Positions 43,788 through 52,489 of a stretch of DNA of 64,000 nt are shown one piece after another. Made by a program: the position numbers and the translations under genes. The stretch covers positions 180,017 to 244,016 of the forward strand of contig NZ_BOMN01000010.1 in NCBI RefSeq assembly GCF_016862215.1, given 5' to 3'. Position 1 is the first letter of the stretch. The number at the start of each line of letters is the position of its first letter. Origin of the DNA: Winogradskya humida (GTDB lineage: Bacteria > Actinomycetota > Actinomycetes > Mycobacteriales > Micromonosporaceae). A model generated the notes under the pieces. It was given only the letters and a program-made list of their open reading frames with translations. It did not search any database and was not told the DNA's origin.

Positions 43788-45605
43788 TCAGCGCTTGGCC
43801 GCAGCCTTCCGCACCGAGGTCGTTCCTCCCGTACGCCCATTCCCCGCCGCCACAGCCTTCCGAGCAGCCGCCCCCGTCGCCGGCTTCGCCACCCGCCCAG
43901 CATTCGTCGCCGAGTTCTTACTCATCGCCGCAGGCCGAGCATTCCCCGCCTTGGCACTCCGCGCAGCCGCCGCGGTCCCCCCGGTCCGAACCTTCGCCAC
44001 ACCCGCGTTCCCCGAGGCCGCCTTGCTCTTGGCCGCAGCGCTCTTGGCAACAGCGCTCTTGGCCGCAGTGCTCTTGGCCGCAGTGCTCTTGGCCGCAGTG
44101 CTCTTCGCCGAGGTGCTCTTCGCCGCCGAGGGCTTGGCCGCCGTGCTCTTGACGGCCTTACCCGCCGCCTTACCCGCCGCCGCCTTACCCGCTGTGGCCT
44201 TGGCCGTGGTCGCCCTGGCTGAGGTGGTCTTGGCTGCAGTGGCCTTGGTTGCAGTCGTCTTGGTCGCGGTGGCCTTGGTCGGGGTGGCCTTGGTCGGGGT
44301 GGCCTTACCGCCGCCGCTGGCCTTGGCCGCACTGGCAGCCTTGCTAGCCGCAACGGCGGCAGCCTTGACCGCCGCAGCCGTCTTCCTGGCCGCAGCAGCC
44401 TTGTTCGCAGCCACCTTGGCCGCAGCACTGTTGCCCGCGGCTGACTTGGCCGTCACGCTCCTGGCCGCGGTGGCCTTAGCCGCAGTGCTCTTCGCCGCAG
44501 TGCTCTTCGCCGCAGCGCTCTTCGCCGCAGCGCTCTTGGCCGGGGCACTCTTCGCCGCAGTGCTCCTCGCCGCAGCGCTCTTAGCCGGGGCACTCTTCGC
44601 GGCCGTCGCCTTGGTCGCGGTGCGCTTGGCCGCAGTCACCTTCGTTGCGGCGGCCTTGGAAGCCGTCTTCTTAACGGCCGTCGCCTTCTTCGCAGCCGTC
44701 GACTTCGCGGCGGCGCTCTTGGCGGCAGGCCGCGTGGCGGTCTTCTTGGCAGCGGGCCGCGAGGCCGTAGCCTTGGCCGCCGTCTTCTTGGCAGCAGTCT
44801 TCTTAGCCGCAGTCGCCTTGGTAGTAGCAGCACTCCGGGCAGGCGCCTTGGCAACCACCGTCTTCGCCCCTCCGACCGTCTTGGCAGCGGCCGTCGTCTT
44901 CTTCGCCGCACTGGTCGCCCGGGCCGTTGTCGTCCTACTCGCCGTCGACTTCGTCGCAGCAGCGGTCCGCTTCGCAACCGGCTTGCCGGCGCTCTTCGCC
45001 GCACCCGCCTTAGCAACAGCCACCGAAGCAGGCTTAGCAGCAGCCCGCTTGGCGGCGGACTTCGCCGCAGCAGGCTTGCCCGCAGCCGAACTGCCACCGA
45101 CAGTCTTGGCAGCAACAGGCTTAGCGGCGCCAGCCTTCGCCCCAGCAACGGCCTTGGTCCCGGCAGCAGTCCTGGTCCCGGCAGCAGCCTTGGTCCCGGC
45201 AGCAGCCTTGGTCCCGGCAGCAGCCTTGGTCCCGGCGGCAGTCTTGGTCCCGGCGGCAGTCTTGGTCCCGGCGGCAGTCTTGGTCGCGGCCTGCTTCGGC
45301 ACCGTGGTCTTGATGACGGCCGAAGCCGTCTTGGCCGCAGCAGCCGTCCGGGCACCAGCGGGCTTGGCACCGACAGCCTTGGCACCAGCACCGGCAGCCT
45401 TGACCCTAGCGGCGCCGGCAGCCTTGACCCCAGCAGCACCAACGGGCTTGAGAACGGTGGGCTTGGCAGCAACGGGCTTGGCCGCGGCGGGTTTGGCAAC
45501 GGGCTTGGTTACCGCGGCCGATCCGGCATCGGCGTCGGCGGCCCGGGCCGGCGTGGCTCGGGTCGCGGCGGCCCGGGCCGGGGCGGCCTTCTTGGTAGCG
45601 GGCAT
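43788..45605 (-). CDS. Large Lys/Ala-rich histone H1-like protein
   Basis: 605 aa composed almost entirely of Ala, Lys, Thr, Ser, Pro and Val. Repeats include a five-residue AAGTK run (about residues 145-190) and many AAKS/APAKS and KKTAAK units in the C-terminal half. It resembles eukaryotic linker histone tails and the tails of actinobacterial HU proteins, but no HU or other globular domain is present. Presumably binds DNA and compacts the nucleoid, perhaps in spores (inference). The start at 45605 (MPATKKAAPARAA) has AAGGAGG upstream; the frame further upstream covers another gene. Confidence 0.8.
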   Translation of the reverse strand: MPATKKAAPARAAATRATPARAADADAGSAAVTKPVAKPAAAKPVAAKPTVLKPVGAAGVKAAGAARVKAAGAGAKAVGAKPAGARTAAAAKTASAVIKTTVPKQAATKTAAGTKTAAGTKTAAGTKAAAGTKAAAGTKAAAGTRTAAGTKAVAGAKAGAAKPVAAKTVGGSSAAGKPAAAKSAAKRAAAKPASVAVAKAGAAKSAGKPVAKRTAAATKSTASRTTTARATSAAKKTTAAAKTVGGAKTVVAKAPARSAATTKATAAKKTAAKKTAAKATASRPAAKKTATRPAAKSAAAKSTAAKKATAVKKTASKAAATKVTAAKRTATKATAAKSAPAKSAAARSTAAKSAPAKSAAAKSAAAKSTAAKSTAAKATAARSVTAKSAAGNSAAAKVAANKAAAARKTAAAVKAAAVAASKAASAAKASGGGKATPTKATPTKATATKTTATKATAAKTTSARATTAKATAGKAAAGKAAGKAVKSTAAKPSAAKSTSAKSTAAKSTAAKSTAAKSAVAKSAAAKSKAASGNAGVAKVRTGGTAAAARSAKAGNARPAAMSKNSATNAGRVAKPATGAAARKAVAAGNGRTGGTTSVRKAAAKR

Positions 45606-45705
45606 GGGGAAGTTCCTCCTTGCGAATGACTGCGGGCTCGTCTCCGCCTGGAGACCGAAGATTCCGGCTTGGACACTGTGTCCCGGGACTGGTGTCCCAG
45701 CCGGC

Positions 45706-45909
45706 CTAGCTGACCTCCCCGGTCCAGCGGGCGTCCTCGGCGTCCCACTCCGCGTTGCGCTTCTCGACCTTGTCGAGTGCCCGCGTGGCGTCGTCGGCGG
45801 AGGAGTACGGACCGAGCCGGAACTGCGCGGGACACACGTCGTCCCCGGACTCGACCCGCTTGTGGCGGAGGCACCAGAAGTAGCCGCCGCCGGGCCCACT
45901 GTCGTTCAT
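45706..45909 (-). CDS. Small conserved actinobacterial protein
   Basis: 67 aa: GGGYFWCLRHKRVESGDDVCPAQ, then RLGPYSSADDATRALDKVEKRN and WDAEDARWTGE. A conserved small actinobacterial family with an aromatic/Cys N-terminus and an amphipathic helix ending in a WDAED motif. Two Cys and a His could bind a metal. Function unknown. The ATG at 45909 fits homologues better than the upstream ATG at 45975. Confidence 0.75.
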   Translation of the reverse strand: MNDSGPGGGYFWCLRHKRVESGDDVCPAQFRLGPYSSADDATRALDKVEKRNAEWDAEDARWTGEVS

Positions 45910-46010
45910 GCCATCACTGTGCACCTCAAAACGACCATGCGCTACCGATTCAGGCAAAAAGCCCGTTTTTTCCACAATGGAACGTCCTGAAGACCCCCCG
46001 AAGGAACGAC

Positions 46011-46045
46011 AAAAACGCCCCCACCCGGGACCGGGCGGGGGCGTT
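46011..46045 (-). terminator. Rho-independent terminator of asd
   Basis: 14-bp GC stem with one mismatch (46045-46032 / 46027-46014) and GTTTTTG on the minus strand, starting 20 bases after the asd stop. Confidence 0.88.
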
Positions 46046-46064
46046 CGGAAAGGCGGAAGAGCCG

Positions 46065-47156
<1,092 letters not shown>

Positions 47157-47191
47157 TCAGGATTTTGCTCCCGATATTCGAGACGCGGACG

Positions 47192-47197
47192 TAGCGT
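47192..47197 (+). promoter_or_regulatory. -10 box, leaderless promoter of the methyltransferase gene
   Basis: TAGCGT with its last T 8 bases before the ATG at 47205. Confidence 0.5.
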
Positions 47198-47204
47198 CGC
47201 AGAC

Positions 47205-48005
47205 ATGGCTGCTGTCTACACCCACGGGCATCACGAATCGGTCCTGCGCTCCCACCGCTGGCGCACCGCAGAAAATTCGGCGGGCCACCTCCTGCCCCAC
47301 CTGACCTCCGGCGCGACCCTGCTCGACGTCGGCTGCGGGCCCGGCACTATCACCGCCGACCTCGCGACGCAGATCACACCCGGGCGCGTCACCGCCCTCG
47401 AGATGACGGACGGGGCACTGGGCCTCGCCCGCGCCGAGATCGCGGGGCGCGGCCTGGCAAACGTCGACTTCGCGGTCGGCGACGTGCACGCCCTCGACTT
47501 CCCCGACGACACGTTCGACGTCGTGCACGCCCACCAGGTCCTGCAACACGTCGGCGACCCGGTCCAGGCCCTGCGCGAGATGCGCCGCGTCACCAGGCCC
47601 GGCGGCATCGTCGCGGTCCGCGACAGCGACTACGCGGCCTTCACCTGGTTCCCCCAGCTGCCCGAGCTCGACGAATGGCTGGACCTCTACGAACGCGTAG
47701 CCCGTACCAACGGTGGCGAACCCGACGCCGGTCGCCGGCTGCTCTCCTGGGCCCACGCCGCCGGCTTCACCGACGTGACCGCGACGTCGAGCACCTGGTG
47801 TTTCGCCAACGATGAGGACCGCACCTGGTGGGGCACGCTATGGGCGGACCGCATCCTCAAGTCCGACATGGCCCGCCAGGCCCTCTCCTCGGGCGCGGCC
47901 GAGCAGGAGGACCTCGACCGCATCTCCGCCGGCTGGCTCACCTGGTCACAGGACCCGGACGGCTGGATGTCCCTGCTGCACGGCGAGCTGATCCTCAAGG
48001 CTTAG
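47205..48005 (+). CDS. Class I SAM-dependent methyltransferase
   Basis: 266 aa. SAM-binding motif I LLDVGCGPGTITADLA, acidic motif (VTALEMTDGALGLA), motif II VDFAVGDVHALDFPDDTFDVVHAHQVLQHV and motif III MRRVTRPGGIVAVRD, in order. UbiE/COQ5-like small-molecule methyltransferase; acceptor not known. Its stop overlaps the 3' end of the M15 peptidase gene on the other strand by 4 bases. Confidence 0.9.
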   Translation: MAAVYTHGHHESVLRSHRWRTAENSAGHLLPHLTSGATLLDVGCGPGTITADLATQITPGRVTALEMTDGALGLARAEIAGRGLANVDFAVGDVHALDFPDDTFDVVHAHQVLQHVGDPVQALREMRRVTRPGGIVAVRDSDYAAFTWFPQLPELDEWLDLYERVARTNGGEPDAGRRLLSWAHAAGFTDVTATSSTWCFANDEDRTWWGTLWADRILKSDMARQALSSGAAEQEDLDRISAGWLTWSQDPDGWMSLLHGELILKA

Positions 48006-48631
48006 GAGGTCTTCGGGCGATACGCCCAGTGCCACGGCTCCCGCGGGACGTTCTCGTGGAAGCCGTACTTCTCGCCGTTCTCCCGCATCCAGGCCTGCGC
48101 CTTGGAGTTCAGGTCGAGGTCGGTCGCCATGCCCCAGCCGTGCTCGCTGGTGCCGGGCTTGGCGGCCAGCCCGCCCTGCGAGTAGAGGCCCTTGCGTTTC
48201 GCGAGGTCGACCTGTTCCTCGTAGGGCCGGTACGAGTCGGTGATCCCGATGGTCACGCCCTGCGTCTTGGCGTCGGCGATCATCTGGTTCAGGTTCTGGG
48301 CGGCGGGCGCCCACAGCTTGTGGCCGGTGCTGCCGACTTTCTCCAGCGCCGAAGCAGGGATCTTGCCATTTCCGTACGCGGCGAGCTCGGCCGGAATCCC
48401 CTTGCTGTTCAACGTGTACGACTTGTCCGCGGGGGCGACGGCGGCCGCACCGGTCTGCGTACCCATCGCACTCGCCAGAGCCGTGGCGAACGATGCCCCT
48501 GAGGCTGTGGTGCCCGTGGTGGCGCCGGTGGTGGTCGAGGTCGTTGCGGGCTTCGCCGCCTGCTGGGTCTGCAGCGCGATCATGCGACTCTGGATGCTCG
48601 CGATGCGACTGTTGACGCCCTCGATCCCCAC
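48002..48631 (-). CDS. M15 (VanY-type) D-Ala-D-Ala carboxypeptidase-like protein
   Basis: 209 aa. The N-terminal part (MGIEGVNSRIASIQSRM, then a Thr/Ala-rich spacer) has no signal peptide. The C-terminal zinc peptidase domain has SYRPYEEQVDLA, the ligand motif GTSEHGWGMATDLDL (His and Asp) and the final EPWHWAYR (His). Cuts peptidoglycan stem peptides or sits at an assembly point of a cell-wall machine. The absent signal peptide and the sigma-28-like promoter upstream suggest export through a flagellum-type route, as with FlgJ-like hydrolases (inference). Confidence 0.82.
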   Translation of the reverse strand: MGIEGVNSRIASIQSRMIALQTQQAAKPATTSTTTGATTGTTASGASFATALASAMGTQTGAAAVAPADKSYTLNSKGIPAELAAYGNGKIPASALEKVGSTGHKLWAPAAQNLNQMIADAKTQGVTIGITDSYRPYEEQVDLAKRKGLYSQGGLAAKPGTSEHGWGMATDLDLNSKAQAWMRENGEKYGFHENVPREPWHWAYRPKTS

Positions 48632-48668
48632 AGCGTTGCCCCCAAGTCAGTCAGGCCGTTGCCTGTTC

Positions 48669-48696
48669 TCTTCGGCGCAACCGAACGATCCCTGAG
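48669..48696 (-). promoter_or_regulatory. FliA (sigma-28)-like promoter of the M15 gene
   Basis: Minus strand CTCA (48696-48693), 16-base spacer, GCCGAAGA (48676-48669), about 38 bases before the GTG start. Close to the flagellar-sigma pattern (CTCA-n15-17-GCCGAA) I recall for Actinoplanes zoospore genes. Confidence 0.5.
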
Positions 48697-48711
48697 CGGC
48701 AACCGCAGAAG

Positions 48712-49326
48712 TCAGACCGCCAGCGGCAGGTCGATCGTGTGCGCGGTGTGCGACACCTTCGCCTGCAGGTAACGCACGTTGGCGTCGGAGGCGTGCACGC
48801 CGGTCGGCTGGACCGCGCGCACGTCCACGCCGAGGGTGCGCAGCTGGGTGGCCTTGTCCGGGTTGTTGGTCAGCAGGTCGACCTCGGTGACACCGAGCAC
48901 GCTGAGCATCTGCGCCGCCGCCGTGTAGTCACGTTCGTCGTCGGCGTGCCCGAGCGCCCGGTTCGCCTCGTACGTGTCCATGCCGAGGTCCTGCAGCGCG
49001 TACGCGTCGAGTTTGGCGTAGAGGCCGATGCCGCGCCCCTCCTGCCGCAGGTAGAGCAGGTAGCCCCCGGTCTCGGTGATCCGCTCCACCGCCTCGCGCA
49101 GCTGCGGGCCGCAGTCGCAGCGCTCCGATCCGAACACGTCACCGGTCATGCACTCGGAATGCGGCCGCACGAGCGGCACACTGCCCGGCGCCGGGGAACC
49201 GAGGGCGAGCGCGAGGTGCTCCTTGCCGTCGGCGAGCCCGTCGAAGGTGATCACTTCGGCCGTCGTGGCGTACCCGTCCGCGAATTTGAGCGGCACGGTG
49301 ACGCGGCTGCGAATACCCAGAGACAT
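48712..49326 (-). CDS. ribA: GTP cyclohydrolase II RibA
   Basis: 204 aa stand-alone enzyme that opens GTP for riboflavin synthesis. Zinc-binding HSECMTGDVFGSERCDCG (three Cys), GYLLYLRQEGRGIGLYAKLDAYALQD and LLTNNPDKATQL are present. The DHBP synthase (RibB) domain often fused in actinobacteria is absent. Isolated from other rib genes in this window. GGGAG precedes the ATG. Confidence 0.92.
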   Translation of the reverse strand: MSLGIRSRVTVPLKFADGYATTAEVITFDGLADGKEHLALALGSPAPGSVPLVRPHSECMTGDVFGSERCDCGPQLREAVERITETGGYLLYLRQEGRGIGLYAKLDAYALQDLGMDTYEANRALGHADDERDYTAAAQMLSVLGVTEVDLLTNNPDKATQLRTLGVDVRAVQPTGVHASDANVRYLQAKVSHTAHTIDLPLAV

Positions 49327-49422
49327 GCTGCGACTCCCTTAGCACTTGATGCTTCAAGTACGGATCGACCGTACCCCGCACTTGTTAAGGGATCCACGAG
49401 CCAAACGTCACAACGGATCAAG

Positions 49423-50565
49423 TCACAGCGAAGGAATTGTCGCGGGCTCGTGCACGTCGTTGCCCTCGATCCGGTCCCGGACCTCCAGATCGAGCTCCGA
49501 GATGCGGTCGCTGCGGTTCGGCAGCAGGTTCGTGACCAGCACAAGGAGGCACCCGATGCCCGCGTAGAGCGCCAGCACCCGCAGGTGCGCGGTCAGCGGC
49601 GCTGCCGGGAAATAGAGATCGTCACGAACCGCCTGCACGCCGGCCCCGGTCGGCAGGTGCTCGCCGACGACCCGGCCGAAGTCCGGCAGGAACTCCGGCA
49701 GGATGCTGGCACCCGAGATCACCGTCCCGAACGTGAAGTAGAGCATCCCGAGCAGCGCGCCGCCGGGACCGAGCACGGCGACCGCCCCCGCCGTCGAGGC
49801 CGTGATCGCGAGCGAGAGCAGGGCGAAGATGAAGAAAAGGTGCGTGTGGTTGGCCTCGGTGCCGACGCCGAACCAGCTCATCGACCACATGACCACGGCG
49901 GCCGAGCTCAGGGCGTACACAAATAAGGTGGTGAGGTGGCCTGTCGCTCTAATCCAGGAGCGGCGGGTGCGCGGGATGAGCCGCCCGAGCCCGACCGAGG
50001 CGATGGTGCCGCCGAGCGCGAGCGCCTGGGTGAGAAAGCCCAGTGAGGCGCCGTTGACGTCATCGGCGGGCAGGGGCACCGAATCGGTGATCGGCGGCGG
50101 GATCGCGAGCAGCTGCGCCTGCGCGACGGAGATGGTCTCGCCCTCCTTGGCGAGCGCGGTGAGCTGCTCGGTGTTCTGCTGCGTGATGACACTGAGATAG
50201 GTGTTACGCAGCAGAGCAGCGGCCGCGGACCCGGCAGCGCTGGCGATGTAGAGCCGCGGCTGCGCCTCGGAGACGTCCACCCCGCCGTAGATCTCCCGGC
50301 GGTGGATCCCGATGTCGAGGTCCAGCATCGACTTGTAGACCGTGACCTTGAAGACCCCGTCCTTCTCCAGCAACTGCACCACCGCCGCCTCCTTGCTCTG
50401 CGGCGAAACCAGTCCGACAGGTACGTCACGCGGCGTCGCCGCATGCCCCATGCCCAGGTAATAGGCGGTGAGCCCGAGCTGCACGGCAGCACCGGCGAGG
50501 CAAACCACCAGCGCGAACCGGCGGAACTGACGTACCGATTTGATCTGAATGTCCTCCTCGGCCAT
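49423..50565 (-). CDS. YhgE/Pip-like ABC-2-type membrane protein
   Basis: 380 aa. One N-terminal helix (RFALVVCLAGAAVQLGLTAY), a large extracytoplasmic domain (about residues 40-170), then five C-terminal helices (LALGGTIASVGLG, LFVYALSSAAVVMW, LFFIFALLSLAITAS, GMLYFTFGTVISGA, LYAGIGCLLVLV). The same build is found in YhgE/Pip and ABC-2 permease-like proteins linked to type VII secretion or phage reception. No ATPase gene is adjacent. The ATG at 50565 is preceded immediately by GAGGGG; the longer frame lacks coding support. Confidence 0.7.
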   Translation of the reverse strand: MAEEDIQIKSVRQFRRFALVVCLAGAAVQLGLTAYYLGMGHAATPRDVPVGLVSPQSKEAAVVQLLEKDGVFKVTVYKSMLDLDIGIHRREIYGGVDVSEAQPRLYIASAAGSAAAALLRNTYLSVITQQNTEQLTALAKEGETISVAQAQLLAIPPPITDSVPLPADDVNGASLGFLTQALALGGTIASVGLGRLIPRTRRSWIRATGHLTTLFVYALSSAAVVMWSMSWFGVGTEANHTHLFFIFALLSLAITASTAGAVAVLGPGGALLGMLYFTFGTVISGASILPEFLPDFGRVVGEHLPTGAGVQAVRDDLYFPAAPLTAHLRVLALYAGIGCLLVLVTNLLPNRSDRISELDLEVRDRIEGNDVHEPATIPSL

Positions 50566-50724
50566 CCCCTCAGCATTCCGGACATCAACCCACCCCGGGA
50601 CCGTTTCTCGACAACGCTCGGCTCCCACTCCCCGATTCGTGCCAGCCGGGCACAAGGGGCGATCAATGCCGTAAGCGGCAGGGCAGGCTTCAGCTGTCAG
50701 GTCAGCTACGAAGGGATCTCCCCC

Positions 50725-51348
50725 ATGCGCTCCACCGCCCGCCAACTGCTCCGCCTCCTGCCGGCGGTCGCCATCGCCGCCGTAGCGGCAGGTTGCGCCG
50801 GCACCACGGCTCCCTCCCCCACCGCCTTTTCGCCCTCCCCCACCACTTCTTCTCCCTCCCCCACCGCTTCTGAAGGCCCTGCTGCCCCTGCGGGCAAGAA
50901 GATCGGCGCGTGTCGTACGCAGGACATGTCCGCGGTCGTCGCCATGCAGCCGTCGGAGGGCGGCAGCACCAGCACCGCGATGGTCCAGCTCACGAACGAC
51001 GGCGGCAGCGTGTGCGAGGTCGACGGCTGGGCCTCGTTCTCCCTCGTGAACGCCCTCGGCGAGGTCGTCGAGGTGAAGACCGAGAAGGTCGAGCAGCCCG
51101 GCGCCCCGACCCCGACCACGCTCAAGGCGGGCAGCTCCGCCTGGGCCGGTATCAAGTGGGAGAGCTGCGACAAGGGCAGCAGCGACTGCCCGGCGGGAAA
51201 CTCGCTCCAGTTCAGCCTGGAGGCGGACACCGACGGCAAGCCCGCCGAGCTCGAGGGATTCCCGGCGCCCGAGAAGAGCAACATCACGATGGGCTCGCTG
51301 CGGATCGGGTCGCTGCAGCCGATCCGTCAGGGCGTTGTCGCCTGGTAA
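50725..51348 (+). CDS. DUF4232 lipoprotein
   Basis: 207 aa. Signal peptide with lipobox VAAGC (Cys at about residue 25), a Pro/Ser/Thr linker built from repeated SPSPT units, and a DUF4232 domain (ACRTQDMSAVVAMQPSEGGS, AMVQLTNDGGSVCEVDGWASFSLV, AGIKWESC) with four Cys likely in disulfides. Surface-anchored; function unknown. The GTG/ATG extension upstream is antisense to the divergent gene. Terminator follows. Confidence 0.88.
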   Translation: MRSTARQLLRLLPAVAIAAVAAGCAGTTAPSPTAFSPSPTTSSPSPTASEGPAAPAGKKIGACRTQDMSAVVAMQPSEGGSTSTAMVQLTNDGGSVCEVDGWASFSLVNALGEVVEVKTEKVEQPGAPTPTTLKAGSSAWAGIKWESCDKGSSDCPAGNSLQFSLEADTDGKPAELEGFPAPEKSNITMGSLRIGSLQPIRQGVVAW

Positions 51349-51362
51349 GCACTACTTTGTCG

Positions 51363-51407
51363 CAGACCTGTCGCCATGCGTGTTTCACCGCTACGGCGAC
51401 AGGTCTG
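51363..51407 (+). terminator. Terminator hairpin of the lipoprotein gene
   Basis: Perfect 13-bp stem (51363-51375 / 51395-51407) with a 19-base loop, 15 bases after the stop codon. Confidence 0.75.
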
Positions 51408-51503
51408 ATGCACTTCTGTCGGGCATCCGCCTGCCGAGTTCCGGACAGCACTCACCCCGCCATAGTCTGCGGGCAACTTGGTGGGTGCTGGAGGCGATCC
51501 CCG

Positions 51504-51836
51504 ATGTTAATCGCTCGTCCGATCGACGCTGTCGCCGGGCTCTTCCCCGACCGTGCGCAGGCCGCGGCCGCGGTCACGTCGCTGCTGGCCGCCGGTTTCG
51601 CCCCTTCTTCCGTACGCCCGGAGCAGCCGGACAGGTGCCGCCTGCAGGACTGGGGGCGGGACACCACCATCATGAATCTCTACCTCGAAGGGCGTCAGCA
51701 GGGCCACGTGCTGCTCATCGTCCCCGCCGTGCGCGCGGACCGCGAACGCGTCGGCCGCCTGCTGAGCCGCCACCACGGCCACGCCGTCTACTACTTCACC
51801 GCCGCGGCCGTGGAGTCGCTCAGCATCCTGGTCTGA
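51504..51836 (+). CDS. Small stress-protein-like (YflT-type) protein
   Basis: 110 aa. The N-terminus (DAVAGLFPDRAQAAAAVTSLLAAGFAPSSV) looks like the flavin-free general stress protein 17M/YflT domain (a beta strand, a helix with EA-A repeats and a Gly-Phe turn). Then LLIVPAVRADRERVGRLLSRHHGHAVYYF. Probable cytosolic; role unknown. A GGAGG site lies 10 bases before the ATG. Confidence 0.65.
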   Translation: MLIARPIDAVAGLFPDRAQAAAAVTSLLAAGFAPSSVRPEQPDRCRLQDWGRDTTIMNLYLEGRQQGHVLLIVPAVRADRERVGRLLSRHHGHAVYYFTAAAVESLSILV

Positions 51837-51977
51837 TCCGCCCTGGCCTCATCCGCGCCGGCTTGATCCGCCTGGCTTGATCCGCGCCGGCGCGTTCCCG
51901 TCCTGGCCCGCGCGTGATCGCGTCCGCGCGGTGATCGCGTCCGCGCGGTGATCGCGTCCGCGCGGTGATCGCGTCCT
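51837..51977. repeat. Tandem repeats after the stress-like gene
   Basis: Three exact 17-bp units GTGATCGCGTCCGCGCG (51914-51930, 51931-51947, 51948-51964) and a partial fourth, preceded by degenerate TTGATCCGC/GGC repeats. Confidence 0.85.
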
Positions 51978-52384
51978 GATGTGATCCCGGACGCGCGAAA
52001 TGCGTCATCCGCTTTCGCGAAACGGACGCCGCACTGTGCGAATCCCGCTTCCGGCGTCTCGCGGAGCCGATCCCGGCCGCCCCTGAAATAGTTGGCACAA
52101 CGGCGCCGCAGAATGCATCCCATTAGCATTCACCAGGCATTACACGGCTTCGCGCAGCGTGACAGGCGATTTGGTCACACCCCGCGAACCCGCTCGGCCG
52201 CGACGTCGCACCCCCTCCGGCCCCGCCAGGGCCCGAGCGAGGCACCCGAACACTGACCAACCGGTTCGGAAACGGCCGAATCGGCAGGTGAAAGGCACTG
52301 TCCGCAGAGGACTATCAGGCCCCTCCCGCGCCCCACCACCCGGGCACCCGGCTGTGAGGATCCACTCCGGGCACTCCGGTTGAC
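51978..52384. other. Non-coding stretch before the GAPDH-like gene
   Basis: No gene with convincing start, ribosome-binding site or family resemblance is visible on either strand. It shifts from high GC to the AT-richer promoter region of the GAPDH-like gene. Confidence 0.5.
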
Positions 52385-52459
52385 GTGCAACTTGCACACT
52401 CATAGTGTCTGGTATGTGACCGCGGGTTTTTCACGGGTACGTTTTCCGCATGGTCACAT
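52385..52459. promoter_or_regulatory. Three stacked dyads upstream of the GAPDH-like gene
   Basis: GTGCAA-C-TTGCAC (52385-52397), ACACT-CAT-AGTGT (52396-52408, overlapping the first) and ATGTGACC...GGTCACAT (52414-52421 / 52452-52459). All are perfect inverted repeats within 75 bases, ending 30 bases before the start codon. Confidence 0.6.
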
Positions 52460-52489
52460 CCTTTTGATCAGCGGCCCCGAGGAGTTCTG

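Noticed and set aside
43795..45990. 731-codon open frame on the plus strand opposite the histone-like gene
   Set aside because: Antisense shadow of Ala/Lys repeats; Val/Ala/Leu monotony, no start signal, and the minus strand has an AAGGAGG site and terminator.
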